Shown here piece after piece: positions 1 through 7,086 of a DNA stretch of 12,905 nt. The stretch is taken from the NCBI GenBank assembly GCA_028290805.1, contig JAQGJA010000042.1:1-12905 (forward strand), given 5' to 3'. This DNA comes from Alphaproteobacteria bacterium. Its GTDB lineage: Bacteria > Pseudomonadota > Alphaproteobacteria > Micavibrionales > SZUA-601. Made by a program: the position numbers and the translations under genes. The first letter of the stretch is position 1. Each line of letters opens with the position of its first letter. The notes under the pieces were generated by a model that saw only the letters and a program-made list of their open reading frames with translations, had not been told where the DNA came from and ran no database searches.

Positions 1-122
1 CAAAGCAGGCCAAAACCTGCATGCAATTGCGCAAGATAGGTTGGGTGGTTTATCTGGGTTCCGTTGCCATTTACGCGACAGGATTTTTCTTTGCCTTTAT
101 CGCGCCGTATTTGCTGGAGTAA
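1..122 (+). CDS. C-terminal end of an unidentified membrane protein (partial)
   Basis: An open frame enters from the left edge (first full codon at base 3) and stops with TAA at 120-122. The visible 39 residues hold a short basic stretch (AKTCMQLRKIG) and then one hydrophobic helix rich in aromatic residues (GWVVYLGSVAIYATGFFFAFIAPYLL), ending in Leu-Glu. This looks like the last transmembrane segment of a larger inner-membrane protein. The family cannot be told from this fragment. Its stop codon overlaps the Shine-Dalgarno region of the next gene (GGAG at 116-119, csoR-like start at 127), so the two are probably co-transcribed and translationally coupled. Given a metal or thiol sensor and a Cys-x-Cys membrane protein downstream, a transporter or redox-linked membrane protein is a reasonable guess, but only a guess. 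An internal ATG at 21 could alternatively start a 33-residue miniprotein; I consider that less likely. Confidence 0.6.
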   Translation, partial: KQAKTCMQLRKIGWVVYLGSVAIYATGFFFAFIAPYLLE

Positions 123-126
123 GCCA

Positions 127-429
127 ATGGAAGATGATTGCTGCACCGAAACAATGGCGCACCCCGATTACAGCAAAGAGATGAACCGCCTCAACCGCAT
201 TGCGGGCCAGGTCGAAGGCGTCAAGAAAATGGTATCTGACCGCCGTTATTGCCCTGATATCCTGATCCAATTGCGCGCCATTCGTTCTGCGGTAGCTGCG
301 GTGGAAACCAGCATCCTGGGCGGCCATCTTGATTCCTGCGTGGCCGACGCTTTCAATGCGGGCAACCCGGAAGAAAAGAAAAACAAAATGGCGGAACTGA
401 AAGAATTGTACCGCAAATATAACGTTTAA
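127..429 (+). CDS. CsoR/RcnR/FrmR-family metal- or thiol-responsive repressor
   Basis: This is a 100-residue all-helical DUF156-type transcriptional repressor. Family members bind operator DNA as tetramers and let go when they bind Cu(I), another metal, or are modified by reactive sulfur or aldehyde. The body matches the family well: NRLNRIAGQVEGVKKM (residues 20-35) is the conserved first helix. The ligand set of copper-type CsoR is present with exact spacing: Cys42, His67 and Cys71 (C-x24-H-x3-C). CstR-type persulfide sensors lack this His, and FrmR lacks the last Cys, so Cu(I) sensing is the best reading. An extra Cys5-Cys6 pair sits in the N-terminal tail. I chose ATG 127 because GGAG lies 7 nt upstream at 116-119; the longer frame from 64 would run through the end of the previous gene. 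No operator is visible; it probably lies upstream of the window, before the first gene of the operon. Confidence 0.88.
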   Translation: MEDDCCTETMAHPDYSKEMNRLNRIAGQVEGVKKMVSDRRYCPDILIQLRAIRSAVAAVETSILGGHLDSCVADAFNAGNPEEKKNKMAELKELYRKYNV

Positions 430-443
430 ACAGGAGCCGGAAA

Positions 444-938
444 ATGGACCATACTGAAGAAAAATCTAGCTATCGCCCCTTGCTTGCCGTGATCGGTATC
501 GCTTTGCTGGCCGCTGCATCCATCCAGGCGGGAACCGGGGCGTTTGAGGCCATGTCCTTTATGAACCGCATCATGGGCATGTTCTTCCTTTTGCTGGCCA
601 TGTTCAAATTCTTTGACCTGCGGGGCTTTGCACAGGGATTCCGCATGTACGACATCGCTGCGAAAAAATTCCAACCCTACGCCTATGCCTATCCCTTTAT
701 CGAACTGGTGCTGGGCGCTTTATATCTCAGCGGGCAATTCCTGTATTTCGCCGCCATCGCGACAGTACTGGTCATGGCGATCAGCGCGGCGGGCGTGTTC
801 ATCAGCATGAAACGCGGCTATAAATTCAAATGCGCCTGCCTGGGCACAGTGTTGAACGTGCCGCTAAGCACGGTCAGCCTGACCGAAAATATCGGCATGG
901 GTTTGATGGCGGTCTATATGCTGGTGCAAATGACTTGA
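444..938 (+). CDS. MauE/DoxX-like redox-associated membrane protein with Cys-x-Cys
   Basis: This 164-residue integral membrane protein has four or five hydrophobic helices, roughly residues 12-30, 40-58, 80-97, 99-121 and 148-162. The layout resembles the MauE/DoxX group of small membrane proteins, some of which act in disulfide or metal-centre chemistry. The striking feature is FKCACLG with Cys130-x-Cys132, placed just after the fourth helix and followed by VPLSTVSLTEN. Such a pair could shuttle electrons or hold a soft metal such as copper. It starts at ATG 444 with AGGAG at 432-436, 14 bp after the CsoR-like gene, so it is very likely in the same operon and controlled by that repressor. 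Family assignment is from the overall pattern and is moderately sure; the role in copper or thiol handling is inferred from the neighbour and the Cys pair. Confidence 0.72.
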   Translation: MDHTEEKSSYRPLLAVIGIALLAAASIQAGTGAFEAMSFMNRIMGMFFLLLAMFKFFDLRGFAQGFRMYDIAAKKFQPYAYAYPFIELVLGALYLSGQFLYFAAIATVLVMAISAAGVFISMKRGYKFKCACLGTVLNVPLSTVSLTENIGMGLMAVYMLVQMT

Positions 939-963
939 AAGTTGCAATGCAGGAGAAGACAAG

Positions 964-2031
964 GTGGCAATAAAAAACGGCAATTCACGGGTTCTGGACA
1001 AAGCCAAAGCCGTTGCGCGGCATCCGTTGACGTTTTATGCAGCGCTGATCGCACTCTTGTATTTTTTCGGCTTTTTTAATTTCGTTTTTGGCGGCGGGCT
1101 GATTTTCAACCTAGAAATGCCGGGGCAAAGTTACGCCGGCGCGCTCGAACCATTGACGGCCCAGGAAGAACAGATCAAAAAGCGCCTGCAGGATGACATC
1201 GCCGAACTGACCGTGGCGATCGGCAAGCGTAATATCTCCCATTACCAGAACCTGCAGAAATCCGCAGAATATATCGCGCGCCGTTTTCGTGATCTGGGCT
1301 ATGAGGTAAAATTCCAGGACTATAGCGTTTCAGGCGTTACCGTCCGCAATATCGAAGCGGAAATTACGGGCCAGAAGTTGCAACAGGAGATCATGGTCAT
1401 CGGCGCGCATTATGACAGCGCCGATACGGTCGCCGCCAATGATAATGGGTCAGGAGTGGCGGCGATGCTGTCTTTGGCCGGGTTGTTGAAAGATACAAAG
1501 CCCGAACGAACCATCCGCTTTGTCGCTTTTGTGAATGAAGAGCCGCCTTATTTCCAGACTTCGGATATGGGCAGCCTGGTGTACGCCAAACGCGCCCGCG
1601 AGAAAAACGAAAACATTATCGGCGCCTTTTCGCTGGAAACCATGGGCTATTATTCCGACCAGCCGCAAAGCCAGCACTACCCGTTTCCCCTGAACCGCTT
1701 TTATCCCGATACCGGGAATTTCATCGGCTTTGTCGGCGACGGTAAGTCAACCGATCTGGTACGTAAAACCATCGGCTTGTTCCGCCAGAATACCAAATTC
1801 CCCTCCGAAGGCGCGGCGATTTCCAGCACTATTCCCGGTGTCGGCTGGTCCGATCACTGGTCGTTTTGGCAGCATGGTTACCGCGGCTTGATGATCACCG
1901 ATACCGCGCCGTATCGCTATCCATTTTACCACGAAGAGGAAGACACAATCGACAAGATCGATTTTGACCGCTTGTCCCGCGTGGTAATGGGCCTGGCAAA
2001 AACCTTTTCGGCCATGGCCGGGAAATCATAA
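964..2031 (+). CDS. Membrane-anchored M28-family zinc metallopeptidase
   Basis: This 355-residue protein has one N-terminal membrane helix (about residues 22-48) after a basic start, which predicts the catalytic domain faces the periplasm. The domain is a complete M28 (aminopeptidase Y/S type) co-catalytic zinc enzyme: His149-x-Asp151 in GAHYDS, Asp160 in AANDNGSG, the Glu192-Glu193 pair in NEEPP (Glu192 as general base), Glu225 in LETMGYY, and His323 in PFYHEEEDT. All five metal ligands and the catalytic Glu are present, so it should be active on peptide N-termini or a related amide. The start codon is GTG at 964, supported by AGGAGA at 951-956. It begins 25 bp after the MauE/DoxX-like gene with no obvious terminator between, so it is probably read from the same promoter. 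Its stop overlaps the end of the convergent DUF72 gene by 6 bp. The substrate is unknown. Confidence 0.9.
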   Translation: MAIKNGNSRVLDKAKAVARHPLTFYAALIALLYFFGFFNFVFGGGLIFNLEMPGQSYAGALEPLTAQEEQIKKRLQDDIAELTVAIGKRNISHYQNLQKSAEYIARRFRDLGYEVKFQDYSVSGVTVRNIEAEITGQKLQQEIMVIGAHYDSADTVAANDNGSGVAAMLSLAGLLKDTKPERTIRFVAFVNEEPPYFQTSDMGSLVYAKRAREKNENIIGAFSLETMGYYSDQPQSQHYPFPLNRFYPDTGNFIGFVGDGKSTDLVRKTIGLFRQNTKFPSEGAAISSTIPGVGWSDHWSFWQHGYRGLMITDTAPYRYPFYHEEEDTIDKIDFDRLSRVVMGLAKTFSAMAGKS

Positions 2032-2958
2032 ATCCTTACTCGCCTTGGCGACTTTTCTATCCCATTGCTGTAATTGTTTCAGCAATTCCTTGGCGTTGTG
2101 AATCGCATGGCCGCCGATATCATTGTTGAAATAGGCCCAGACATTTTTTGCGCCGCTTTCCTTGATGCGCCGGACCCAGACGGCCAGTTCTTCCTGGCTG
2201 TATTCATGGCGGTACCATTGCGAGGTGCCATGAAAACGCACATAGATATCGTCGGCGGTTTTTACAAGATCATCGGGCAGACGCGGCCCGCTGCAGGCAC
2301 AGAAAATCGTGCCCTTTTCGCGAAACGCGGCATAGACCTCTTCGTTCCACCAGCTGGCATGGCGAAATTCCACCACATTGCGCCGTGTGTGATCCAATTG
2401 GCTTAAAATATCCTGCAACAGCTCGGGCGAATAATGCACGCTGGGCGGCAGCTGGAATAAAAAACAGCCCATGCGTGGCCCCAGCATATCCGCGATATGA
2501 CTGAAATCCTGGACCAGTTCTTTTGTGTCCTGGAATTTTCGGATATGGGTGATCAATTCGCTGACTTTGACCGTATAAATGAATTTGCGTTCCCCGGCCT
2601 GTTTCAGCCAGGTTTTTACCGTGGCAATCGTAGGCCAGGAATAAAACGGCGCATTCAGTTCGACCGTGTCGAAATTGCTGCTGTAGTGGCTGAACCAATC
2701 TTTTCTGGGCAATTCCGCCGGGTAAAACTGCCCCGCCCAGTGCCAGTAATACCAGCCCGAACAGCCGATATAATATTGCAGCTTCTCCGCTTTTGCGGAT
2801 TTTACAGGTTTCTCCTCCTGCACGAATTCCAATCTTGCTTTGCGCATTTTTTCAGCCCGGCCCAGATTGAGGCGGCGCTGATTCTCGCGCCGCGCGGCAC
2901 GCCTGGCGCTGCGTTCTTCTTTAGTCAGGACGGGTTTATCGGGCATTTGAACCTGCAT
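2026..2958 (-). CDS. DUF72 (YecE-like) family protein with basic N-terminal extension
   Basis: The protein has 310 residues. From about residue 61 it is a DUF72 domain, a TIM-barrel-like family of unsettled function. Hallmarks are YIGCSGWYYWHW (63-74), FYP (78-80), TVELNAPFY (98-106), FQLPPS (169-173), VEFRHASW (196-203), YVRFHGT, and VWAYFNND near the end. The first 60 residues are an added, highly charged segment rich in Arg, Lys and Ala (KEERSARRAARRENQRRLNLGRAEKMRKARLE), probably a helix or coiled coil that could bind nucleic acid; typical DUF72 proteins begin near the barrel. Start choice is uncertain: ATG at 2958 has no clear Shine-Dalgarno, while the Met four codons later (ATG at 2946) has AGG about 8 nt upstream. 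It lies about 70 bp downstream of the FAN1-like nuclease gene on the same strand and may share its mRNA. Family sure, function not. Confidence 0.87.
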   Translation of the reverse strand: MQVQMPDKPVLTKEERSARRAARRENQRRLNLGRAEKMRKARLEFVQEEKPVKSAKAEKLQYYIGCSGWYYWHWAGQFYPAELPRKDWFSHYSSNFDTVELNAPFYSWPTIATVKTWLKQAGERKFIYTVKVSELITHIRKFQDTKELVQDFSHIADMLGPRMGCFLFQLPPSVHYSPELLQDILSQLDHTRRNVVEFRHASWWNEEVYAAFREKGTIFCACSGPRLPDDLVKTADDIYVRFHGTSQWYRHEYSQEELAVWVRRIKESGAKNVWAYFNNDIGGHAIHNAKELLKQLQQWDRKVAKASKDL

Positions 2959-3029
2959 CTTTTATTATGATTCGGTGAGGCTCAAAGATCAGGGCTAAAT
3001 TTGCAATAAGGATCGAGCCTGGACGATTT

Positions 3030-4718
3030 TTAATAGGCCCGGCCTAAAGCGTCCCGTTTCGCTACCCGCAAAATGGCACAGGCAATGCCGGTCTGCCTGA
3101 ATAAGGTGAGCCAGTTGAATTGCTGGGGCTGCAGCCGGTCGGTGGCGGATTTTACCTCGGCGAAAAGATAGGCATCTTCTTTCCACAAAAACAAATCCGG
3201 GAAACCATGGCTCCAGGAACCCGGGTCGTCGGTCATTTGCCTGAGCACGCAGGACAAAGCCAATGGCGGAATGCGGGCCAGCATGATCGTGATATAATCC
3301 AGCGTTTCGGGATGCCAGCCCAGGAAAGGATTGGTTTTTCCCTTTTTCGCTTCATAAACCGCCGTGATAAAAGAACAGGCCTGATCGGCGTCGTGCAGGA
3401 TTTCCAGGCGGCGTTCGATCGCCTCCTTGCGCGCCGTAAAGAACCCGCGCGTAAAAAGATTGGACGGCGCAAATTGCAAATGGTTGTGAAAAGCGCCGTG
3501 CTGCGCATCGTAAATAATGTCCCAGAAGCCCAGGCCGAACAAAGCATTCCACAGCCAGTTCTCGCTGTGCACTCCTTGCCAGCCTTGCATTTCGTAATGC
3601 CGCAACGCCGCTTGTTCCACGGTCTCATTCTCGTGCCAGGACAAGTCGGTTTCCGGATATTCCTTTAGCAATCCATAGGCGCGCGTTATTTTTGACTTCG
3701 ATAATTTCCGCCGTAATTCTTCCAGGACATAGCGTTCTTCTTCATTGTAAAGGGCAAGGTCCAGGGCATCATAAACGGCGCGCGCTTCATCGTGATTTTT
3801 TTGCTTCAGCAGGATGCGGATCAGCCGCTCGCAAGGGGAAAAACCGGGGCTTTTCCGATAGGTGGCGATTGCCTGGTCCAGATTACCGGCGCGCTCGAGC
3901 ATACGGCCGGCTTTTGCAATCATCCGGTCATAGATATATTGCGTTTCGCTGCAGAAACCGGGGCGCGGCAGGTCGTTTTTTCCCAGCCATTCCAAAAGCG
4001 CATCCGCTTCCAGGCCGCGCAATTCTTCATATAAAAGATGCAGCGCAAAACATTCTTTTGCCTGCTCATAACCCTCAAACCGCGCCTGGATTTGCGACAA
4101 ATCGACCTGTTCGGGATTGATGTAACCCAATTCATGCACGACAAAATCGCTCAGATTATCGGTCAGCCGCCCAAAATATAAAAACTTCAAAAAGTCCCAG
4201 CAGCTGGGTTTCAACAGGATCACCGGTTCCGCCGCATGAAGCGCTGCAAGAAACCCCGCATAACCCGGGGCCGCCCGCAGCCAGTCGCAAAGATCGGCCT
4301 TGTGCAAATTCCGGGGCGCGGAAAACGCAGCGGCCCATTTTTGCAGCTCGGCGGCGGTAAACAAATCAAGGCAATCGCTTTGACCGTTCATCGTTTCGAT
4401 AAAACCCGCCTTGGACAATTCTGCAATCGCCGCATCGCGTGTTTCAGTTTCCAGATAATGTAACTTGCCCACGCGAAACGCCGGGCCCTTGCGGTTGACC
4501 AGGCGGATATACAATTTAAGTGCTTCAGGTGATAAATCGCGGATTTTTTCGATATATTCGCGTTCGCAGGCAGAGAGGAGGTGGCAATAAAAACATTCGG
4601 CGTAATCCAGGACGAAATTATAATGCACCACGTAATAATCCGGGCCGGAAGGACCGGACAATCCTTCGCGCCAGCCAATAGGCCCAGGTTTTTCCATTAC
4701 ATTGGTTTCAGAAAGCAT
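3030..4718 (-). CDS. FAN1-like structure-specific nuclease (VRR-NUC domain)
   Basis: This 562-residue protein matches the bacterial FAN1-like layout in length and order. The N-terminal part (about 28-90) carries YYVVHYNFVLDYAECFY, a helix ending LKLYIRLVNRKG and FRVGKLHYLE, the typical start of the family. A long helical, TPR-like middle follows (ATYRKSPG, AYDALDLALYNEEERYVLEEL). The C-terminus is a VRR-NUC nuclease fold of the PD-(D/E)xK type: GFPDLFLW with Asp508, then AEVKSATDRLQPQQ with Glu521 and Lys523. Known FAN1 enzymes cut 5' flaps and unhook interstrand crosslinks using these residues, so a role in DNA repair in the cytoplasm is expected. Start is uncertain between ATG 4718 and ATG 4697, since neither has a good Shine-Dalgarno. 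It is divergent from the flavoprotein gene across 182 bp. An unlinked role in mobile-element defence cannot be excluded. Confidence 0.88.
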   Translation of the reverse strand: MLSETNVMEKPGPIGWREGLSGPSGPDYYVVHYNFVLDYAECFYCHLLSACEREYIEKIRDLSPEALKLYIRLVNRKGPAFRVGKLHYLETETRDAAIAELSKAGFIETMNGQSDCLDLFTAAELQKWAAAFSAPRNLHKADLCDWLRAAPGYAGFLAALHAAEPVILLKPSCWDFLKFLYFGRLTDNLSDFVVHELGYINPEQVDLSQIQARFEGYEQAKECFALHLLYEELRGLEADALLEWLGKNDLPRPGFCSETQYIYDRMIAKAGRMLERAGNLDQAIATYRKSPGFSPCERLIRILLKQKNHDEARAVYDALDLALYNEEERYVLEELRRKLSKSKITRAYGLLKEYPETDLSWHENETVEQAALRHYEMQGWQGVHSENWLWNALFGLGFWDIIYDAQHGAFHNHLQFAPSNLFTRGFFTARKEAIERRLEILHDADQACSFITAVYEAKKGKTNPFLGWHPETLDYITIMLARIPPLALSCVLRQMTDDPGSWSHGFPDLFLWKEDAYLFAEVKSATDRLQPQQFNWLTLFRQTGIACAILRVAKRDALGRAY

Positions 4719-4788
4719 CCGGTATAAAAAGCATAGATCAAAGGGAAATTCAATCTTTCCGTTATTTCTAATTCATACATTTCCGCTT

Positions 4789-4806
4789 CCCCGGCGCAGG
4801 CCGGGG
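4789..4806. repeat. GC-rich perfect hairpin in the FAN1/flavoprotein intergenic region
   Basis: CCCCGGC (4789-4795) and GCCGGGG (4800-4806) form a perfect 7-bp stem around the loop GCAG. No T-run follows on either strand, so it is not a standard intrinsic terminator, and a terminator would make little sense between two divergent genes. GC-rich dispersed palindromes of this kind are common between genes in alphaproteobacteria; one copy in this window cannot show that it is dispersed. An alternative is a structure in the leader of one of the flanking mRNAs. Confidence 0.5.
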
Positions 4807-4900
4807 TTGCCGGAGAAGAGATGCTGAAATCCTTCCGAATTGAATCCTCTCCCCCGATGCGGTATGACTGTCTTCTTTCCCCTTTCAGGCAATATTCCCC

Positions 4901-6085
4901 ATGTCCCCAGATGTTCTCATTATCGGCGCCGGCGCGGCAGGATTGATGTGCGCCATCGAAGCGGGCAAACGGGGACGCCGGGTGATGATCGTCGATCATT
5001 CCACCAAAATTGCCGAAAAGATTCGCATCTCGGGCGGCGGGCGCTGTAATTTCACCAATATACATTGCGCGCCGGACCGATTTTTATCGAATGATCCGCA
5101 ATTCTGCGTTACGGCGTTACGGCGTTATACCCAGCATGATTTTATCAAAATGGTGGAACGGCACAAAATCCCCTACCATGAAAAAACCCTGGGCCAGTTA
5201 TTCTGCGACCATTCCGCACGCGATATCATCGACATGCTGCTGGATGAATGTGCCGATTATGGAGTGGAAATAAAGATAGGCACGACGATTGACGGAATTA
5301 CCCAGGCGCATGATGGACGGTTTATCGCCATGACTAGTCACGGGGAAATCAACGCAGCCTCGCTGGTCATCGCCAGCGGCGGCTTGTCCATTCCCAAAAT
5401 CGGCGCGACGTCTTTCGGTTACGACATCGCGCAACAATTCGGATTAAATCTTATCGACACGCGCCCCGGCCTTGTGCCCTTGACCTTTGCGCCGGATATG
5501 CTGGCCTATACCGGCGAATTAAGCGGGCTGGCCGTGGATCCCGTGGCCGTGCAAAGCCAGGACGGCAAAATCTTTGACGAGGCGTTATTATTCACCCATC
5601 GCGGCATCAGCGGCCCGGCCATTCTGCAAATTTCATCCTATTGGAAAACGGGCGAAGAAATCAGCGTCAACCTTGTTCCCGACCTGGATGTTTTCGCCTG
5701 GCTGAAACAACAGCGCGACCGCCAGTCGCGGTCCCAGCCGCATAACGTCCTGGCCGAATTGCTGCCCAAACGCCTGGCCCAGCGCATCGTCGATGATGTC
5801 GGCGTGTTTTATAAAATGGCCGAACTGGGCAATAAAACGCTGGAAGATTTCACAAGGCGTATCACCTCCTGGCGCGTCAAACCCGCCGGCAGCGAAGGCT
5901 ATCGCACCGCAGAAGTTACCTTGGGCGGCGTCGATACGGCGGAATTATCCCCCGAAACATTCGCCGCGCATAAGATCCCCAATCTTTATTTCATCGGCGA
6001 AGTCGTCGATGTCACCGGGCATCTTGGCGGCTATAATTTCCAGTGGGCCTGGTCCTCGGGCTGGTGCGCGGGGCAGCACGTCTGA
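4901..6085 (+). CDS. BaiN/HI0933 (YhiN)-family FAD-dependent oxidoreductase
   Basis: This 394-residue flavoprotein has the usual length for the family. The FAD-binding Rossmann signature is at the start: VLIIGAGAAGLMCA with Gly9, Gly11 and Gly14, and the acidic end of strand 2 at Asp32. KIRISGGGRCNFTN (40-53) is the family's most characteristic block. The C-terminal block GEVVDVTGHLGGYNFQWAWSSG closes the FAD site. Relatives are often annotated as aminoacetone oxidase or dehydrogenase-like; BaiN of gut Clostridium acts in bile-acid dehydroxylation, but most proteobacterial members have no proven substrate. The start at 4901 fits the domain boundary, though the Shine-Dalgarno is weak. Its TGA stop (6083-6085) directly abuts the stop of the convergent ZIP gene, leaving no room for a terminator between them. 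Confidence 0.9.
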   Translation: MSPDVLIIGAGAAGLMCAIEAGKRGRRVMIVDHSTKIAEKIRISGGGRCNFTNIHCAPDRFLSNDPQFCVTALRRYTQHDFIKMVERHKIPYHEKTLGQLFCDHSARDIIDMLLDECADYGVEIKIGTTIDGITQAHDGRFIAMTSHGEINAASLVIASGGLSIPKIGATSFGYDIAQQFGLNLIDTRPGLVPLTFAPDMLAYTGELSGLAVDPVAVQSQDGKIFDEALLFTHRGISGPAILQISSYWKTGEEISVNLVPDLDVFAWLKQQRDRQSRSQPHNVLAELLPKRLAQRIVDDVGVFYKMAELGNKTLEDFTRRITSWRVKPAGSEGYRTAEVTLGGVDTAELSPETFAAHKIPNLYFIGEVVDVTGHLGGYNFQWAWSSGWCAGQHV

Positions 6086-6829
6086 TCAGCCCAATTTGCT
6101 CAGCATGAACGCCGCCAAAAAACCCAGCACGGTGATGATGCCGACGAAATCATGGGCTTCTTCATAGGCCTCGGGGATCATGGTGCTGCTCAGCATGGCC
6201 AGGATGCCGCCTGCGGCCACGGCGATGGAGGCGGCAACGATCTGGGGCGGGAAATCCTGGAACACGACAAACCCTGTAAAGGCTGCGATGCCTGATAAAA
6301 TCGTAATGCCCGTCCAGATGCCGAAAATATACCAGGCCGGGCGTCCGGCTTTTTTCATGCCGGCCGTGCTGGAAAGCGCTTCGGGAATATTGGACAGGAA
6401 AATGGCGATGACGGCAGCCAGGCTGACCGTGCCGCCATGCAGGACGCTGAGCCCGATGGCAATCGATTCCGGAATGCCGTCGATCAAGGCGCCCATGGCG
6501 ATGGCAAGGCCGCTGCCCGGACTGTCTTTCTCGCTTGCCTGCTGGGCGCCGGAACGCTTGCGGTGCTGGGCGCCTTTTTTATTCAGGAAATAATTGGCCA
6601 CTGTATATATAAGGCCGCCTGTGACGAACCCGCCCGCCGTTGCGGCAAACCCGCCCTGTTTATAGGCTTCATCCATCAGCTCGAAGGCCAGGGCGCTGAT
6701 CAGAACGCCACTGCCGAAAGCCATGATGGCGGCAATCAGCTTTTTGGGCACAGTCGCAAAATAGGCGATAAGCGCCCCCAGGATCAGGGCCGAGCCTGAT
6801 ACCAGCCCCCAGAATGTCGCCATCCACAT
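6086..6829 (-). CDS. ZIP-family metal transporter with non-canonical metal motifs
   Basis: This 247-residue membrane protein has about seven or eight helices and a basic loop (about 84-104, KKGAQHRKRSG...) in the place of the ZIP variable loop. The two metal-site helices are recognisable: ALIDGIPESIAIG (114-126) and IFLSNIPEALSS (143-154). ZIP proteins move Zn, Fe, Mn or other divalent metals into the cytoplasm. In typical members these helices read HNxPEG and HNIPEG or similar; here His is Asp117 in the first and Ser146 in the second, while Glu121, Asn147 and Glu150 remain. That suggests altered metal choice or affinity. ATG 6829 is supported by GGAGA just upstream on the minus strand (reverse of 6837-6841). 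It is divergent from the cold-shock gene. The gene is probably monocistronic. Confidence 0.85.
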   Translation of the reverse strand: MWMATFWGLVSGSALILGALIAYFATVPKKLIAAIMAFGSGVLISALAFELMDEAYKQGGFAATAGGFVTGGLIYTVANYFLNKKGAQHRKRSGAQQASEKDSPGSGLAIAMGALIDGIPESIAIGLSVLHGGTVSLAAVIAIFLSNIPEALSSTAGMKKAGRPAWYIFGIWTGITILSGIAAFTGFVVFQDFPPQIVAASIAVAAGGILAMLSSTMIPEAYEEAHDFVGIITVLGFLAAFMLSKLG

Positions 6830-6911
6830 GATAATTCTCCATTGTTCCGCTTGTCAGATTTGCGTTATCGGCGGGTAAAGTAAAGCCTTTACAGGGGCTT
6901 TTCGAAATGCC

Positions 6912-6939
6912 TTGACAATACCGGCCTTTCTGCTAGTGT
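6912..6939 (+). promoter_or_regulatory. Predicted sigma70-type promoter for the cold-shock gene
   Basis: A perfect TTGACA box lies at 6912-6917. After 16 bp comes TAGTGT (6934-6939), preceded by TGC (6931-6933), which makes an extended -10. Transcription from here would give a leader of about 140 nt before the cold-shock start codon, as expected for genes of this family. A second, weaker candidate is TTGACT at 6966-6971 with AGCTAT 17 bp further on. The prediction is by eye. Confidence 0.55.
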
Positions 6940-7027
6940 TCAGCGGCTATTCGGATATTTAAGTTTTGACTTGTTTTCTTGCTACATCAGCTATCTCCAA
7001 GACATCGTTACTTTTTCGGACGTAGTT

Positions 7028-7044
7028 CGTACAATGTTTGTGCG
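7028..7044 (+). promoter_or_regulatory. Hairpin in the cold-shock leader RNA
   Basis: CGTACAA (7028-7034) can pair with TTGTGCG (7038-7044) over a TGT loop, giving 7 bp with one U-G pair. It lies in the long leader of the cold-shock gene, about 40 nt ahead of the ribosome binding site. Cold-shock leaders commonly change structure with temperature, so this could be part of such a switch, but the fold is short and unproven. Confidence 0.3.
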
Positions 7045-7086
7045 GATTTCATGCACGTTAAGTGCGCTTTTCAAAGGAGGGCTATC

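Noticed and set aside
64..126. Longer start for the CsoR-like protein at 64.
   Set aside because: It would overlap the end of the preceding gene, lacks a ribosome binding site, and adds sequence not typical of the family.
2026..2031. Six-base overlap of the convergent M28 and DUF72 genes, and zero-gap convergence of the flavoprotein and ZIP genes at 6085/6086.
   Set aside because: Tail-to-tail overlaps of this size are common in compact bacterial genomes and need no special explanation.
3120..4120. Several long frames opposite the FAN1-like gene.
   Set aside because: They mirror the codon pattern of the real gene and show no domain, ribosome binding site or compositional support.
4697..5065. 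Minus-strand 122-codon frame overlapping the flavoprotein start.
   Set aside because: It is antisense to the well-supported FAD motif region, has no recognisable domain, and runs into the FAN1-like gene.
5106..5129. Short tandem repeat GCGTTACG (two full copies and a partial third) inside the flavoprotein gene.
   Set aside because: The copies are only 8 bp, lie in a coding frame without disturbing it, and encode an ordinary part of the protein; likely chance.
6979..7086. N-terminal extension of the cold-shock protein through the leader.
   Set aside because: The strong AAGGAGG before ATG 7087 and normal family length support the short form; the extension has no conserved features.
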